A stretch of DNA of 18,810 bases from JBCDLI01 sp038745535 (GCA_038745535.1 JBCDLI010000049.1:1-18810), one strand, 5' to 3'; counted from the first letter of the stretch, positions 1 through 8,585 are shown. Made by a program: numbers and translations. Notes: generated by a model not told the origin, from the letters alone.

Positions 1-1159
<1,159 letters not shown>

Positions 1160-1160
<1 letters not shown>

Positions 1161-1783
1161 TGACCGAACAAGCGGCGACGCAGAAACCAGAGATCAATCC
1201 AGCGCTGAAACTCGGGTTAGAACTGGGTCCGCTCGTCGTTTTCTTCTTCGCAAACGCTCGTGCTGAATGGCTGGCGGAGCGCTTTCCCGCGCTGGCTGAA
1301 CTTGGTGGGCCGCTTTTTATCGCGACTGGCCTATTTATGGTTGCCACGGCGATTTCGCTCGCGGTCTCGTGGCTTTTGACGCGGACCATTCCGGCCATGC
1401 CACTTGTCTCTGGCGTCGTCGTGTTCGTCTTCGGCGCGCTAACGATTTGGCTGCAGGATGAAATCTTCATCAAGATGAAGCCGACGATTGTGAACACGAT
1501 GTTTGGGGCGCTGTTGCTCGGCGCGTTCTTCGCGTTCGGAAAATCGCTTTTGAAATACGTGTTCGACACAGCATTCCAGATCGATGAAGAGGGTTGGAAT
1601 AAGCTCACCGTGCGCTGGGGCTTTTACTTTCTCGCCATGGCCGTGCTGAACGAGATCATCTGGCGCAACTTTTCCACCGACTTCTGGGTGGCGTTTAAGG
1701 TCTGGGGATTTACGCCACTGGCGATCATTTTCACCATGAGCCAAATGCCACTTATCATTCGTCATTCCACCGAAAAGAACTAA
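1160..1783 (+). CDS. ispZ: Inner membrane-spanning protein YciB / septation protein A
   Basis: This is a 207-residue polytopic inner-membrane protein of the YciB/IspZ family, linked in other bacteria to cell-envelope synthesis and septation; its biochemical role is not settled. Family signatures visible are GPLVVFFF near residue 23, the WLQDEIFIKMKPT stretch around residues 96-108, and the C-terminal NEIIWRNFSTDFWVAFKVWG block around 164-183. Several hydrophobic segments alternate with short charged loops, consistent with five or six membrane spans. The ATG overlaps the ftsY stop by one base, and a ftsY-ispZ order is common in alphaproteobacteria. The short hydrophilic N-terminus (MTEQAATQKPEINP) precedes the first span. 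The family call is secure. Confidence 0.93.
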
Positions 1784-1807
1784 ATTAGCCCGCCGCCGAA
1801 CCCTGAC

Positions 1808-1852
1808 GATGGGCCAATTGCGTCTCTTGGCCATCCCGGCTTAGTTTTGTTT
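1808..1852 (+). terminator. Possible terminator or leader hairpin after ispZ
   Basis: GATGGGCCAA (1808-1817) pairs with TTGGCCATC (1827-1835) with one bulged G, leaving a 9-base loop. A T-rich stretch (ttagttttgttt, 1841-1852) follows after a 5-base gap. This is terminator-like but not ideal. It lies only 36 bases before the carbonic anhydrase start, so it could instead be a structure in that gene's leader. Confidence 0.4.
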
Positions 1853-1862
1853 GCATCCGAAC

Positions 1863-1868
1863 AGGTGG
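1863..1868 (+). promoter_or_regulatory. Ribosome binding site deciding the carbonic anhydrase start
   Basis: AGGTGG ends three bases before ATG 1872, and its AGG core is six bases away. The alternative TTG at 1851 has only a T-rich sequence before it and no purine-rich site. Confidence 0.55.
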
Positions 1869-1871
1869 CCA

Positions 1872-2564
1872 ATGCGGACATTTCCACTTCAATTGATGCG
1901 TGGGTTTAAGAGCTTTCGCGGCGCGAAGGCGAAAGCCGGTTCGTATCAACACAGTCGCTTGGCCATTGATGGCCAGAAGCCGGAAGTCCTGGTGATCGCA
2001 TGCTGCGATAGCCGCGTCACACCGGAGCTCATTTTCTCTGCCGATCCGGGCTCACTGTTCGTCGTGCGCAATGTGGCCAATCTCGTGCCGCCGCCAACGC
2101 ATGATGACCGAAATCTGTCGACTGCGGCTGCCATCGAATTCGCAGTCACGGGGCTGCACGTCCGCCACATCGTGGTGCTGGGACATGCCCGGTGCGGTGG
2201 TATCAAGGCTGCGGTTGATAATGTGGACGGTCAGAAATCAACAAGCGCGGTCAGCCGATGGATGAATTGGCTACCGAAAACCGTGCATGACGATGCGCAT
2301 AACCACGCCCACGATCATGATTTTCACGATGACGGTGAAGTGCTCACGCGATGTTCCCACGACCATAAATACCGCGCCGTTGAAGAGGCAGGCATTCGTC
2401 AGTCTGTGAACAATCTCATGCTCTACGACTACGTTCGTGAGGGCGTTGAATTCGGTAAACTCACGCTGCACGGCTCTTGGTTCGACATCGAAAAAGGCGA
2501 ACTGTGGGTGATGGATGGTCTGACGAAGGTCTTTCACTGGACTGACGGGGTCGATTTCAAATAG
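1872..2564 (+). CDS. Beta-class carbonic anhydrase with His-rich insert
   Basis: This enzyme would interconvert CO2 and bicarbonate with a catalytic zinc. From the ATG at 1872 the protein is 230 residues. CDSR at 45-48 supplies the first Cys ligand and the Asp-Arg pair, and GHARCGG at 104-110 supplies His105 and Cys108. The frame is open to a TTG at 1851, but ATG 1872 is preferred: it has AGGTGG just upstream (1863-1868) and the protein then begins MRTFPLQLMRGFKSF, as beta-CAs usually do. Residues 139-165 form an unusual segment with eight His and many Asp, between the active-site half and the C-terminal helix (SVNNLMLYDYVREGV). The C-terminal LTLHGSWFDIEKGELWV is typical of the family. The MATE gene follows after a 34-base gap. 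Identity is secure; the role of the insert is unknown. Confidence 0.95.
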   Translation: MRTFPLQLMRGFKSFRGAKAKAGSYQHSRLAIDGQKPEVLVIACCDSRVTPELIFSADPGSLFVVRNVANLVPPPTHDDRNLSTAAAIEFAVTGLHVRHIVVLGHARCGGIKAAVDNVDGQKSTSAVSRWMNWLPKTVHDDAHNHAHDHDFHDDGEVLTRCSHDHKYRAVEEAGIRQSVNNLMLYDYVREGVEFGKLTLHGSWFDIEKGELWVMDGLTKVFHWTDGVDFK

Positions 2565-2598
2565 GCTAATTGCAAGCTGACGACCCTTCGGAGAAAAT

Positions 2599-3990
2599 GT
2601 GAGCAATTCCAGCGGCAAGTTCCTCGAAGGCAATCTGATGCGCCATGTGTCGGTGATGTCGTTCACATCGGCGATTGGGCTGATGGCGATCTTCGCGGTC
2701 GATTTCGTGGACATGATCTTCATCGGCATGTTGGGCAGCGATGCTTTGGCGGCTGCGGTTGGCTATGCCGGAACGGTGATCTTCTTCACCAATGCGATGA
2801 ACATCGGCATGTCGATTGCGGCAGGTTCACTCGTCTCTCAGTCCATTGGTGCAGATAAGCCGGGGCTTGCCCGCGAGTATGCAACGAGCGTTGCTGTTCT
2901 TGTTGTAGCGGTTGGCATCGCGATTCCGCTCATAGCGATCCCGTTTCTGCCCCAGATCATGGCTTTGCTCGGCGCTACCGGTGAGGTGCAGCAATTGGCG
3001 GTGCGCTACACGACGATTATCCTGCCCACAATGTCGCTGATGGGTCTGGCGATGGCAGCGTCCGCTGTGCTGCGCGCTCACGGTGATGCGAAGCGGGCGA
3101 TGTATACCACCCTTTCCGGTGGCATCGTGAATGCGGTGCTCGATCCGATCTTCATTTTTGGATTCGGTCTTGGCCTTGATGGTGCAGCTTATGCGTCCGT
3201 TGTCGCGCGTTTTGTGATGGCTGCCGTGTCAATGCGCGAGGCGATCAAGGTCTACCAAGCTTACTGTAAGCCGACAGCTGCGCTTGTCACCCGCGATGCC
3301 GGCATCGTGTTGGGCATCGCTGTTCCAGCTGTCGCCACAAACATCGCGACGCCCTTCGGCAATGCAATCGTGACGCGGGAAATGGCACAGTTCGGCACGG
3401 ACGCCGTAGCGGGAATGGCCATCATTGGGCGCATCATGCCGATGGCTTTTGCGGTGATCCTTGCGCTTTCCGGCGCTATCGGTCCCATCGTTGGCCAAAA
3501 CTACGGTGCGGGAAAATATGACCGCGTTCGTGGTGCCTACACTGCAGGCATGCAGTTCATCGTGCTGTACGTGCTCTTCGCCACGGCGGTCTTATTTGTG
3601 CTGCGCGATTCGATTGCGGGTCTCTTCAATGCCGAGGGTCTAACCCGCGATCTGATCTTTTTATACTGCGGTCCGCTGGCGCTGGCGTCGATCTTCAACG
3701 GCATCGTCTTCATGTCGAACGCCGTGTTCAACAATCTTGGTCATCCCATTTATTCGGCGTGGATCAATTGGGGGCGGCACAGCATCGGCACATATCCGTT
3801 CGCGGTTGCTGGCGGCATTTGGCTCGGCGCACAGGGCGTGTTGATCGGACAGGCCGCGGGCGGGCTTATTTTTGCAGTGGTTGCGATTTGGCTCGTGAAG
3901 CGCGTCATCGCCAATCTTGATGCCGACCGGGAGCCTGATCCTTTTCATCCTGACAAGCGCTTTCTCACCATTCTTGGTCGAAGGCACTGA
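2599..3990 (+). CDS. MATE family multidrug/cation antiporter
   Basis: This is a 463-residue polytopic transporter with the hydrophobicity pattern and length of MATE (NorM-like) exporters: about 12 spans in two homologous halves. The first half contains a VDFVDMIFIGMLGSDALAA segment at roughly residues 34-52, matching the conserved TM1-loop region of the family. GNAIVTREMAQFGTDAVAG marks the start of the second half, around residue 255. Members export drugs, dyes or metabolites in exchange for Na+ or H+; the substrate cannot be told from sequence. The start is GTG 2599 with GGAG at 2590-2593. An ATG two bases earlier is out of frame and meets TGA at once. A later in-frame ATG at 2638 would cut the N-terminal tail. 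It is probably co-transcribed with the carbonic anhydrase gene. Confidence 0.92.
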   Translation: MSNSSGKFLEGNLMRHVSVMSFTSAIGLMAIFAVDFVDMIFIGMLGSDALAAAVGYAGTVIFFTNAMNIGMSIAAGSLVSQSIGADKPGLAREYATSVAVLVVAVGIAIPLIAIPFLPQIMALLGATGEVQQLAVRYTTIILPTMSLMGLAMAASAVLRAHGDAKRAMYTTLSGGIVNAVLDPIFIFGFGLGLDGAAYASVVARFVMAAVSMREAIKVYQAYCKPTAALVTRDAGIVLGIAVPAVATNIATPFGNAIVTREMAQFGTDAVAGMAIIGRIMPMAFAVILALSGAIGPIVGQNYGAGKYDRVRGAYTAGMQFIVLYVLFATAVLFVLRDSIAGLFNAEGLTRDLIFLYCGPLALASIFNGIVFMSNAVFNNLGHPIYSAWINWGRHSIGTYPFAVAGGIWLGAQGVLIGQAAGGLIFAVVAIWLVKRVIANLDADREPDPFHPDKRFLTILGRRH

Positions 3991-4002
3991 CGCGCTTCCG
4001 CG

Positions 4003-4031
4003 TTGACTTCGTCACAGCTTTGCGCGATAGC
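4003..4031 (+). promoter_or_regulatory. Weak candidate sigma-70 promoter before ffh
   Basis: TTGACT (4003-4008) is followed 17 bases later by GATAGC (4026-4031). The -35 box is good but the -10 box matches only three of six consensus positions and overlaps a small GCGC-GATA-GCGC inverted repeat (4022-4033). A promoter in this 201-base gap is expected because ffh begins a new gene set, but this exact site is a guess. Confidence 0.25.
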
Positions 4032-4068
4032 GCGGCCATCAATCAAACAGTGTTTGTATTGAGCCGCC

Positions 4069-4123
4069 GACCGGGGCGTGATCCCGGAGGTCAACACCCG
4101 ACAGCGCGATGCGCCCTCGGGTG
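4069..4123 (+). promoter_or_regulatory. Two consecutive stem-loops in the ffh leader
   Basis: The first stem pairs GACC (4069-4072) with GGTC (4089-4092), with an inner GGG/CCC pairing. The second is stronger: CACCCGA (4095-4101) pairs with TCGGGTG (4117-4123) around an inner GCGC-GAT-GCGC helix (4104-4114). No T-run follows, so this does not look like a terminator for the MATE gene. It lies 69 bases before the ffh start. I do not see the conserved SRP RNA core, so this is not a 4.5S RNA gene. Confidence 0.45.
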
Positions 4124-4191
4124 CACTTCCGGTTTGCGGGATGATTGCTTTAGAACCAAGCGGGTGAAGACGCGCAGCGGGGAAAACGACG

Positions 4192-5742
4192 ATGTTTGAC
4201 ACATTACAGGATCGGCTTGGTTCGATCTTTTCAGGACTGACAGGCCGTGGTGCTTTGTCTGACAAGGATGTGTCGGCAGCGCTGCGTGAGGTTCGCCGGG
4301 CGCTGATCGAGGCTGACGTTTCGCTTGAAGTCGTGCGTGGCTTTGTGGAGCGCGTGCGCGAAAAGGCGGTCGGCGTTGAAGTGCTCAAAGCCATCAAGCC
4401 GGGCGAGATGGTCGTCAAGCTCGTTCACGATGAACTCGTTGAAGTGCTTGGTTCTGATGCGGAAACGATTGATCTGAACGCGCCTGCGCCTGTCGTCATT
4501 ATGATGGTGGGCCTGCAGGGTTCAGGTAAAACGACTACATCTGCGAAGATCGCAAAGCGTCTGGTGGACCGCGAAAAGAGAAAGGTTCTTCTTGCGTCTC
4601 TCGATACAAGGCGTCCTGCAGCGCAAGAACAGCTTCGCCAGTTGGGCGAACAGACCGGCGTGCCGACGCTTCCCATTGTTGAAGGTCAGTCACCGGTAGA
4701 AATCGCAAAGCGGGCGGCGCAAGCAGGCAAGCTTGGCGGCCACGACGTTGTCATTCTCGACACGGCTGGCCGCACGCATATTGATGAGCCGCTCATGGTC
4801 GAGATGGCTGACATTCGGTCTGCTGCTGCGCCGCATGAGACGCTGCTCGTCGCGGATTCGCTGACCGGTCAGGACGCTGTCAATCTCGCGCGCAATTTTG
4901 ATGAACGTGTCGGTATCACCGGCCTCGTACTCACCCGTATGGATGGTGACGGTCGCGGCGGTGCTGCGCTTTCCATGCGTGCGGTCACCGGCAAGCCTGT
5001 CAAGCTCATTGGTACCGGCGAAAAGATGGATGCGCTCGAAGAGTTTCATCCCAAGCGGATCGCGGATCGCATTCTCGGCATGGGCGACATCGTCTCGCTT
5101 GTTGAGAAAGCAGCCGAGACTATCGATCAGGAAAAAGCCGCTGCCATGGCCAAAAAGATGGCGGCAGGCAAATTCGACATGAACGATTTGCGCGACCAAC
5201 TCGGCCAGATGAAAAAGATGGGCGGCATGGGCGGCATTATGGGTCTGATGCCCGGTATGGGAAAAATGAAAGACCAGATGGCTGCCGCCGGTTTGAACGA
5301 CAACATGTTCGACCGCCAGATCGCAATCATCAACTCCATGACCAAGACCGAACGTGCCAAGCCTGACCTTCTCAAGCATAGCCGTAAAAAGCGCATCGCG
5401 AGCGGCTCCGGGACCAATGCTGCCGAGATCAACAAGCTTCTGAAAATGCACAAGCAGATGGCTGGCATGATGAAGCAGATGAAGGGCAAGAAGGGCGGCG
5501 GCCTGATGGGTAAGATGATGGGTGGCCTTGCCGGTAAAATGGGCATGCCGGGTGGCGGCATGCCAGATATGGCCAACATGGACCCAAAGCAGATGGAACA
5601 GCTGGCCAAACAAGCCGAAAAGATGGGCCTTGGCGGCCCCGGCGGACCGAAGCTGCCGGGTCTCGGCGGACCTGGTGCGCCGAAACTTCCCGGTCTTGGT
5701 GGACCCGGACTGCCAGGCTTGCCGAAGGGTGGCAAGAAGTGA
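4192..5742 (+). CDS. ffh: Signal recognition particle protein Ffh (SRP54)
   Basis: Ffh binds 4.5S RNA and hydrophobic signal sequences on nascent chains, and docks with FtsY through paired GTPase domains. The 516-residue protein has an N domain (about 1-90), then a G domain with P-loop GLQGSGKT at 107-114, DTRRPAA at 138-144, DTAGR at 190-194, TRMD at 248-251 and GTGE at 274-277. The Met-rich M domain follows: the fingerloop near 340-365 (KKMGGMGGIMGLMPGMGK) and the RNA-binding part near 388-415 (SRKKRIASGSGT). TRMD in place of TKxD is common in alphaproteobacterial Ffh. The tail (431-516) is long, Gly/Met-rich and then Gly-Pro-rich, with a short tandem repeat at 481-510. The start at ATG 4192 agrees with family length and the MFDTLQDRLG opening. 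The stop overlaps the downstream GNAT gene. Confidence 0.97.
   Translation: MFDTLQDRLGSIFSGLTGRGALSDKDVSAALREVRRALIEADVSLEVVRGFVERVREKAVGVEVLKAIKPGEMVVKLVHDELVEVLGSDAETIDLNAPAPVVIMMVGLQGSGKTTTSAKIAKRLVDREKRKVLLASLDTRRPAAQEQLRQLGEQTGVPTLPIVEGQSPVEIAKRAAQAGKLGGHDVVILDTAGRTHIDEPLMVEMADIRSAAAPHETLLVADSLTGQDAVNLARNFDERVGITGLVLTRMDGDGRGGAALSMRAVTGKPVKLIGTGEKMDALEEFHPKRIADRILGMGDIVSLVEKAAETIDQEKAAAMAKKMAAGKFDMNDLRDQLGQMKKMGGMGGIMGLMPGMGKMKDQMAAAGLNDNMFDRQIAIINSMTKTERAKPDLLKHSRKKRIASGSGTNAAEINKLLKMHKQMAGMMKQMKGKKGGGLMGKMMGGLAGKMGMPGGGMPDMANMDPKQMEQLAKQAEKMGLGGPGGPKLPGLGGPGAPKLPGLGGPGLPGLPKGGKK
5632..5721 (+). repeat. Protein-level tandem repeat in the Ffh C-terminal tail
   Basis: The encoded residues 481-510 are GGPGGPKLPGL, GGPGAPKLPGL and a shortened GGPGLPGL. 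The DNA copies differ at several third positions, so this repeat is older and less homogeneous than the one in ftsY. Confidence 0.85.
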
Positions 5743-6293
5743 ATTTCGTCACCGTCAACATCCCGGTCCTTGAGACTGAGCGCCTCATTCTGCGTGGATT
5801 TGAAGAGCGCGACATGGACGCTTATGCTGCAATCCGCGCGGACGATGTCGTGACGACTTTTGTCGGCGGCTCGCAACCGCGTTATTTGGTTTGGCGGTCG
5901 GTCACGTCGATCATCGGTCAATGGGCGTGGCGTGGGTTTTCATTCTTCTGCGTGGAGGAGAAATCATCAGGCGACTGCATCGGGTCGGTTGGGCCTTACT
6001 ACCCCGACGGGTGGCCTGAGCCTGAGATCGGCTGGACGCTTGCTAAATCGGCGCAAGGAAAAGGCTATGCGACCGAAGCTGGTCGGGCCGCACTCTCGTT
6101 TGCCTATCGCGATCTCGGTTGGAAAACAGCAATCAGCGTGATCGATGCCGATAATCATCCATCGCAAAATGTCGCCAAAAAGTTAGGCGCGACGCTCGAA
6201 ACAAGCGGTCAATCCATCTGGGATTTCACCGCAGACATCTGGCGGCATTTGCCGCCGGACGAATTCTTTAAATCAAACCCATCAACGTCTTAA
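5739..6293 (+). CDS. GNAT family N-acetyltransferase, RimJ/RimL type
   Basis: This 184-residue protein has the layout of GNAT enzymes that transfer acetyl from acetyl-CoA to an amine, often the N-terminal residue of a ribosomal protein in the RimJ/RimL/RimI-like group. ETERLILRGF lies at 12-21, the acetyl-CoA pyrophosphate-binding motif AQGKGYATEA at 105-114, and N139 with KKLGA (147-151) forms the typical C-terminal motif. The start is GTG 5739, which overlaps the ffh stop (GTGA), and rpsP follows 20 bases after its stop. The gene is therefore embedded between ffh and rpsP. That position hints at a substrate in the translation machinery, but a small-molecule substrate is equally possible. 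No better-supported start codon is seen. The family call is secure; the substrate is unknown. Confidence 0.88.
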   Translation: MNFVTVNIPVLETERLILRGFEERDMDAYAAIRADDVVTTFVGGSQPRYLVWRSVTSIIGQWAWRGFSFFCVEEKSSGDCIGSVGPYYPDGWPEPEIGWTLAKSAQGKGYATEAGRAALSFAYRDLGWKTAISVIDADNHPSQNVAKKLGATLETSGQSIWDFTADIWRHLPPDEFFKSNPSTS

Positions 6294-6313
6294 ATTTCTG
6301 GAAGGACACTCAA

Positions 6314-6724
6314 ATGGCACTCAAACTTCGCTTGGCCCGTGCAGGCTCAAAAAAGCGCCCTTACTACCACATCGTCGTTGCCGACGTGCGCTCACCGCGT
6401 GATGGCCGCTTCATTGAGCGCGTAGGCGCGTGGAACCCAATGCTGCCCAAAGCAGGTGACAAGCCGCGCGTCACGCTTGATGAAGAGCGTGTGAAGCATT
6501 GGCTTTCTGTCGGCGCACTGCCAACGGATCGTGTGCTGCGGTTCCTCGACGAGGCAGGCATCTCGAAGCGCGAGCCGCGCAACAACCCGAAGAAAGCCGA
6601 ACTCGGCCAGAAGGCCAAGGAACGCATGGAAGAGAAGCAGCAGAAGGAAGAAGAAGCGCGTCAAGCTGCTGAAGATGCCAAGGCTGCTGCCGAAGCTCCT
6701 GCAGAAGAGGCCGCGGCTGAATAA
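6314..6724 (+). CDS. rpsP: 30S ribosomal protein S16
   Basis: S16 is a structural protein of the small ribosomal subunit needed for its assembly. The N-terminal 80 residues match the family, beginning MALKLRLARAGSKKRPYYHIVVAD and containing SPRDGRFIERVGAWNP. The protein is 136 residues. The part after about residue 85 is a charged tail rich in Lys, Glu and Ala, likely helical, as often seen in alphaproteobacteria. A GGAAGGA ribosome binding site precedes ATG 6314 at good spacing. It sits 20 bases after the GNAT gene, in what is probably one transcript with ffh. The genes normally found next (rimM, trmD, rplS) are missing here. Confidence 0.98.
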   Translation: MALKLRLARAGSKKRPYYHIVVADVRSPRDGRFIERVGAWNPMLPKAGDKPRVTLDEERVKHWLSVGALPTDRVLRFLDEAGISKREPRNNPKKAELGQKAKERMEEKQQKEEEARQAAEDAKAAAEAPAEEAAAE

Positions 6725-6745
6725 GTCGCGAACCTTGCCTTTTTT
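6712..6745 (+). terminator. Weak candidate terminator at the end of rpsP
   Basis: CGCGGCT (6712-6718) can pair with AGTCGCG (6724-6730), including one G-T pair, around a 5-base loop that contains most of the rpsP stop. A run of six T (6740-6745) follows, but nine bases after the stem, so efficiency would be doubtful. Confidence 0.3.
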
Positions 6746-6803
6746 ACCCTTTGACCATTTTATTGGCTCACAAGGGGCGCAAAGAGCGATTCAGGTCGCA
6801 AAC

Positions 6804-6807
6804 GGAG
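6804..6807 (+). promoter_or_regulatory. Ribosome binding site deciding the lipoprotein start
   Basis: GGAG ends one base before an ATG at 6809 but seven bases before a second in-frame ATG at 6815. The spacing favours 6815. Confidence 0.6.
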
Positions 6808-6814
6808 TATGACG

Positions 6815-7393
6815 ATGGTTTTGGGGGCAAGCCGCACGATAGGTGCAGTTGCGGGAATTGGCGTAATCCTTGCCGGTTGCACCGGTTCAAGGGTTGGCGC
6901 ACTCAATACACAGCCGGCACCGCTGCCCGCGTCACCGTCGGGCACGGTTACTGGCACTCCGCTTCCGGCACCATCGTCGCCTCAAGTAACTCAATCGCAA
7001 TTTCCGGATGCCCCGCAGCCGATCACGCCGCCAACCGAAGAGGTGGCTGCCGTTGATGAAGCGCCGACCGAGGCACCGCCTCAGTCCAGCGTGACGGAAG
7101 TTGCGTCTGCACCGCCAGTTACGCGCGATGCGCTTGTGGGTGCTTGGCGTGTCGAAACGGCAGGTTCAAGCTGTCAGATGTTTATGGCCTTGACGCAGTG
7201 GACCGGTGGTTTCCGCGCTGCATCACGCGGCTGTCCCGGCGACGCCGCAAACGTTTCTGCTTGGGATGTTCGCGGTCAGCAGGTGGTGCTGAGTGACTCC
7301 GGTGGTAATCGCGTCGCCACGCTGTTCTCGTCGGGCAGTGGACGTTTTGATGGGCAGACAACGTCGGGCCGTGCCATCTCACTTTCCCGCTAA
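6815..7393 (+). CDS. omp19: Omp19-like outer membrane lipoprotein, AprI/Inh protease inhibitor family
   Basis: From ATG 6815 the product is 192 residues: an N-terminal hydrophobic signal segment ending in the lipobox LAGC (lipidated Cys22), then a long Pro/Ala/Thr-rich linker to about residue 100, then a C-terminal beta-barrel-like domain. That domain has two Cys (120 and 140) placed as in the Inh inhibitor family, and ends GRFDGQTTSGRAISLSR. From memory this end closely resembles Brucella Omp19, a surface lipoprotein reported to inhibit proteases. The residue after Cys22 is Thr, not Asp, which fits sorting to the outer membrane. The ATG at 6809 would add two residues but leaves the ribosome binding site too close. 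zapE starts 22 bases downstream. Family assignment is strong; inhibitor activity here is inferred. Confidence 0.88.
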   Translation: MVLGASRTIGAVAGIGVILAGCTGSRVGALNTQPAPLPASPSGTVTGTPLPAPSSPQVTQSQFPDAPQPITPPTEEVAAVDEAPTEAPPQSSVTEVASAPPVTRDALVGAWRVETAGSSCQMFMALTQWTGGFRAASRGCPGDAANVSAWDVRGQQVVLSDSGGNRVATLFSSGSGRFDGQTTSGRAISLSR

Positions 7394-7415
7394 GTTTATT
7401 ATCGGAGCGACTTAA

Positions 7416-8585
7416 ATGCCCCATCGAATCCAACCCGGAGATTCGGTGGCGTCTCGCTACGGTATGATGGTGAAAGAGGGGTCTATTGATCCCGATCCGG
7501 CACAGATAGAAATTGCCGAGAAACTAGACGTACTGAACGATCAGGTCGGCCGAATTCGGCTAGCCTCGAAATCGTCGTCGCTGGGCTGGCTTTTCGCGAA
7601 GCGAGCGCCGAAGCGCAGTTCAGTTCGCGGGCTTTATATTTACGGTTCGGTTGGACGGGGCAAATCCATGCTGATGGATTTCTTCTTTCGCGCCTGCCCA
7701 TTCAAGCGAAAGCGTCGCGCGCATTTTCACGATTTCATGGCCGATGTTCATGATCGGATCGGCGCGCATCGCAAAGCGCTTAAAGAAGGCACGGTAAAAG
7801 GTGACGATCCGATCCCGCCCGTGGCGAAAGCGATTGCAGATGAGTCCCGTGTGCTGTGCTTTGACGAATTCACGGTCACCGACATCGCCGATGCGATGAT
7901 CTTGTCGCGGCTGTTCTCGGCCCTGTTTGGCCACGGCGTTGTGCTCGTTGCGACGTCCAACGTCGTGCCGGACAATCTCTATAAGGATGGCCTCAATCGG
8001 CAGCTTTTTCTGCCATTTGTTGATACGCTAAAAGAGCACGTCCAGGTGATGAGCCTCGATTCTGATCGCGACTATCGGCAGGGCCGCGACGCGGACAACC
8101 CCTATTACCAATCACCACTTGGTCCTGCGGTTTCCGATGCGATGGAAAATCAATGGCGCTTGGTTCTGGACGGCCAAGCTGCGAGACCGGCGACGATCGA
8201 TGTTAAAGGACGTTCAATTCCTGTGTCAGCGGCCGGAAACGATGCGGCACGCTTTACGTTTTCAGAACTTTGCCAGCAGCCGCTTGGTGCGCGGGATTAC
8301 CTTGCGATTGCGCGGCAATATCCAACGGTGTTGATTGAAGATGTCCCGGTAATCGGCGATGGCCAACGCAATGAGGCCAAGCGTTTTATCAATCTGATCG
8401 ATACGCTCTACGACAATGGGAACCGCGTGATCATTTCGGCTGGGGCCGAGCCAGATGACCTTTATAAGGCAACGTCGGGAACGGAAGCTTTCGAATTCGC
8501 GCGGACCGCATCGCGCTTGGTGGAAATGCGCTCCGACGATTGGCAGGAGCGTTTCGCGCAGAAGAATAAGATCACAGGCGATTAG
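7416..8585 (+). CDS. zapE: Cell division protein ZapE (AFG1-family ATPase)
   Basis: ZapE/AFG1 proteins are AAA-like P-loop ATPases; in E. coli ZapE acts on the FtsZ ring, and the mitochondrial homologue helps remove respiratory-chain subunits. The 389-residue protein has Walker A GSVGRGKS at 77-84 followed by MLMD, Walker B LCFDEF at 147-152 followed by VTDIADAMIL, and a VATSN sensor segment near 178-182, all typical. The Walker A ends GKS where many members have GKT; this is a conservative change. ATG 7416 has GGAG at 7404-7407. The gene follows the lipoprotein gene closely and precedes the mdh operon after a 201-base gap. The family call is secure. Confidence 0.95.
   Translation: MPHRIQPGDSVASRYGMMVKEGSIDPDPAQIEIAEKLDVLNDQVGRIRLASKSSSLGWLFAKRAPKRSSVRGLYIYGSVGRGKSMLMDFFFRACPFKRKRRAHFHDFMADVHDRIGAHRKALKEGTVKGDDPIPPVAKAIADESRVLCFDEFTVTDIADAMILSRLFSALFGHGVVLVATSNVVPDNLYKDGLNRQLFLPFVDTLKEHVQVMSLDSDRDYRQGRDADNPYYQSPLGPAVSDAMENQWRLVLDGQAARPATIDVKGRSIPVSAAGNDAARFTFSELCQQPLGARDYLAIARQYPTVLIEDVPVIGDGQRNEAKRFINLIDTLYDNGNRVIISAGAEPDDLYKATSGTEAFEFARTASRLVEMRSDDWQERFAQKNKITGD

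Noticed and set aside
1851..1871. TTG 1851 as the start of the carbonic anhydrase
   Set aside because: It adds seven residues unlike the family, lacks a ribosome binding site, and ATG 1872 has one close by.
4061..4130. Possible SRP (4.5S) RNA gene next to ffh
   Set aside because: The stem-loops lack the conserved SRP RNA helix 8 core and GNAR tetraloop arrangement.
4690..5921. Long - strand frames opposite ffh and the GNAT gene
   Set aside because: They are antisense to a strongly conserved gene, with low-complexity His- or Pro-rich translations expected from mirror reading of Met/Gly-rich codons.
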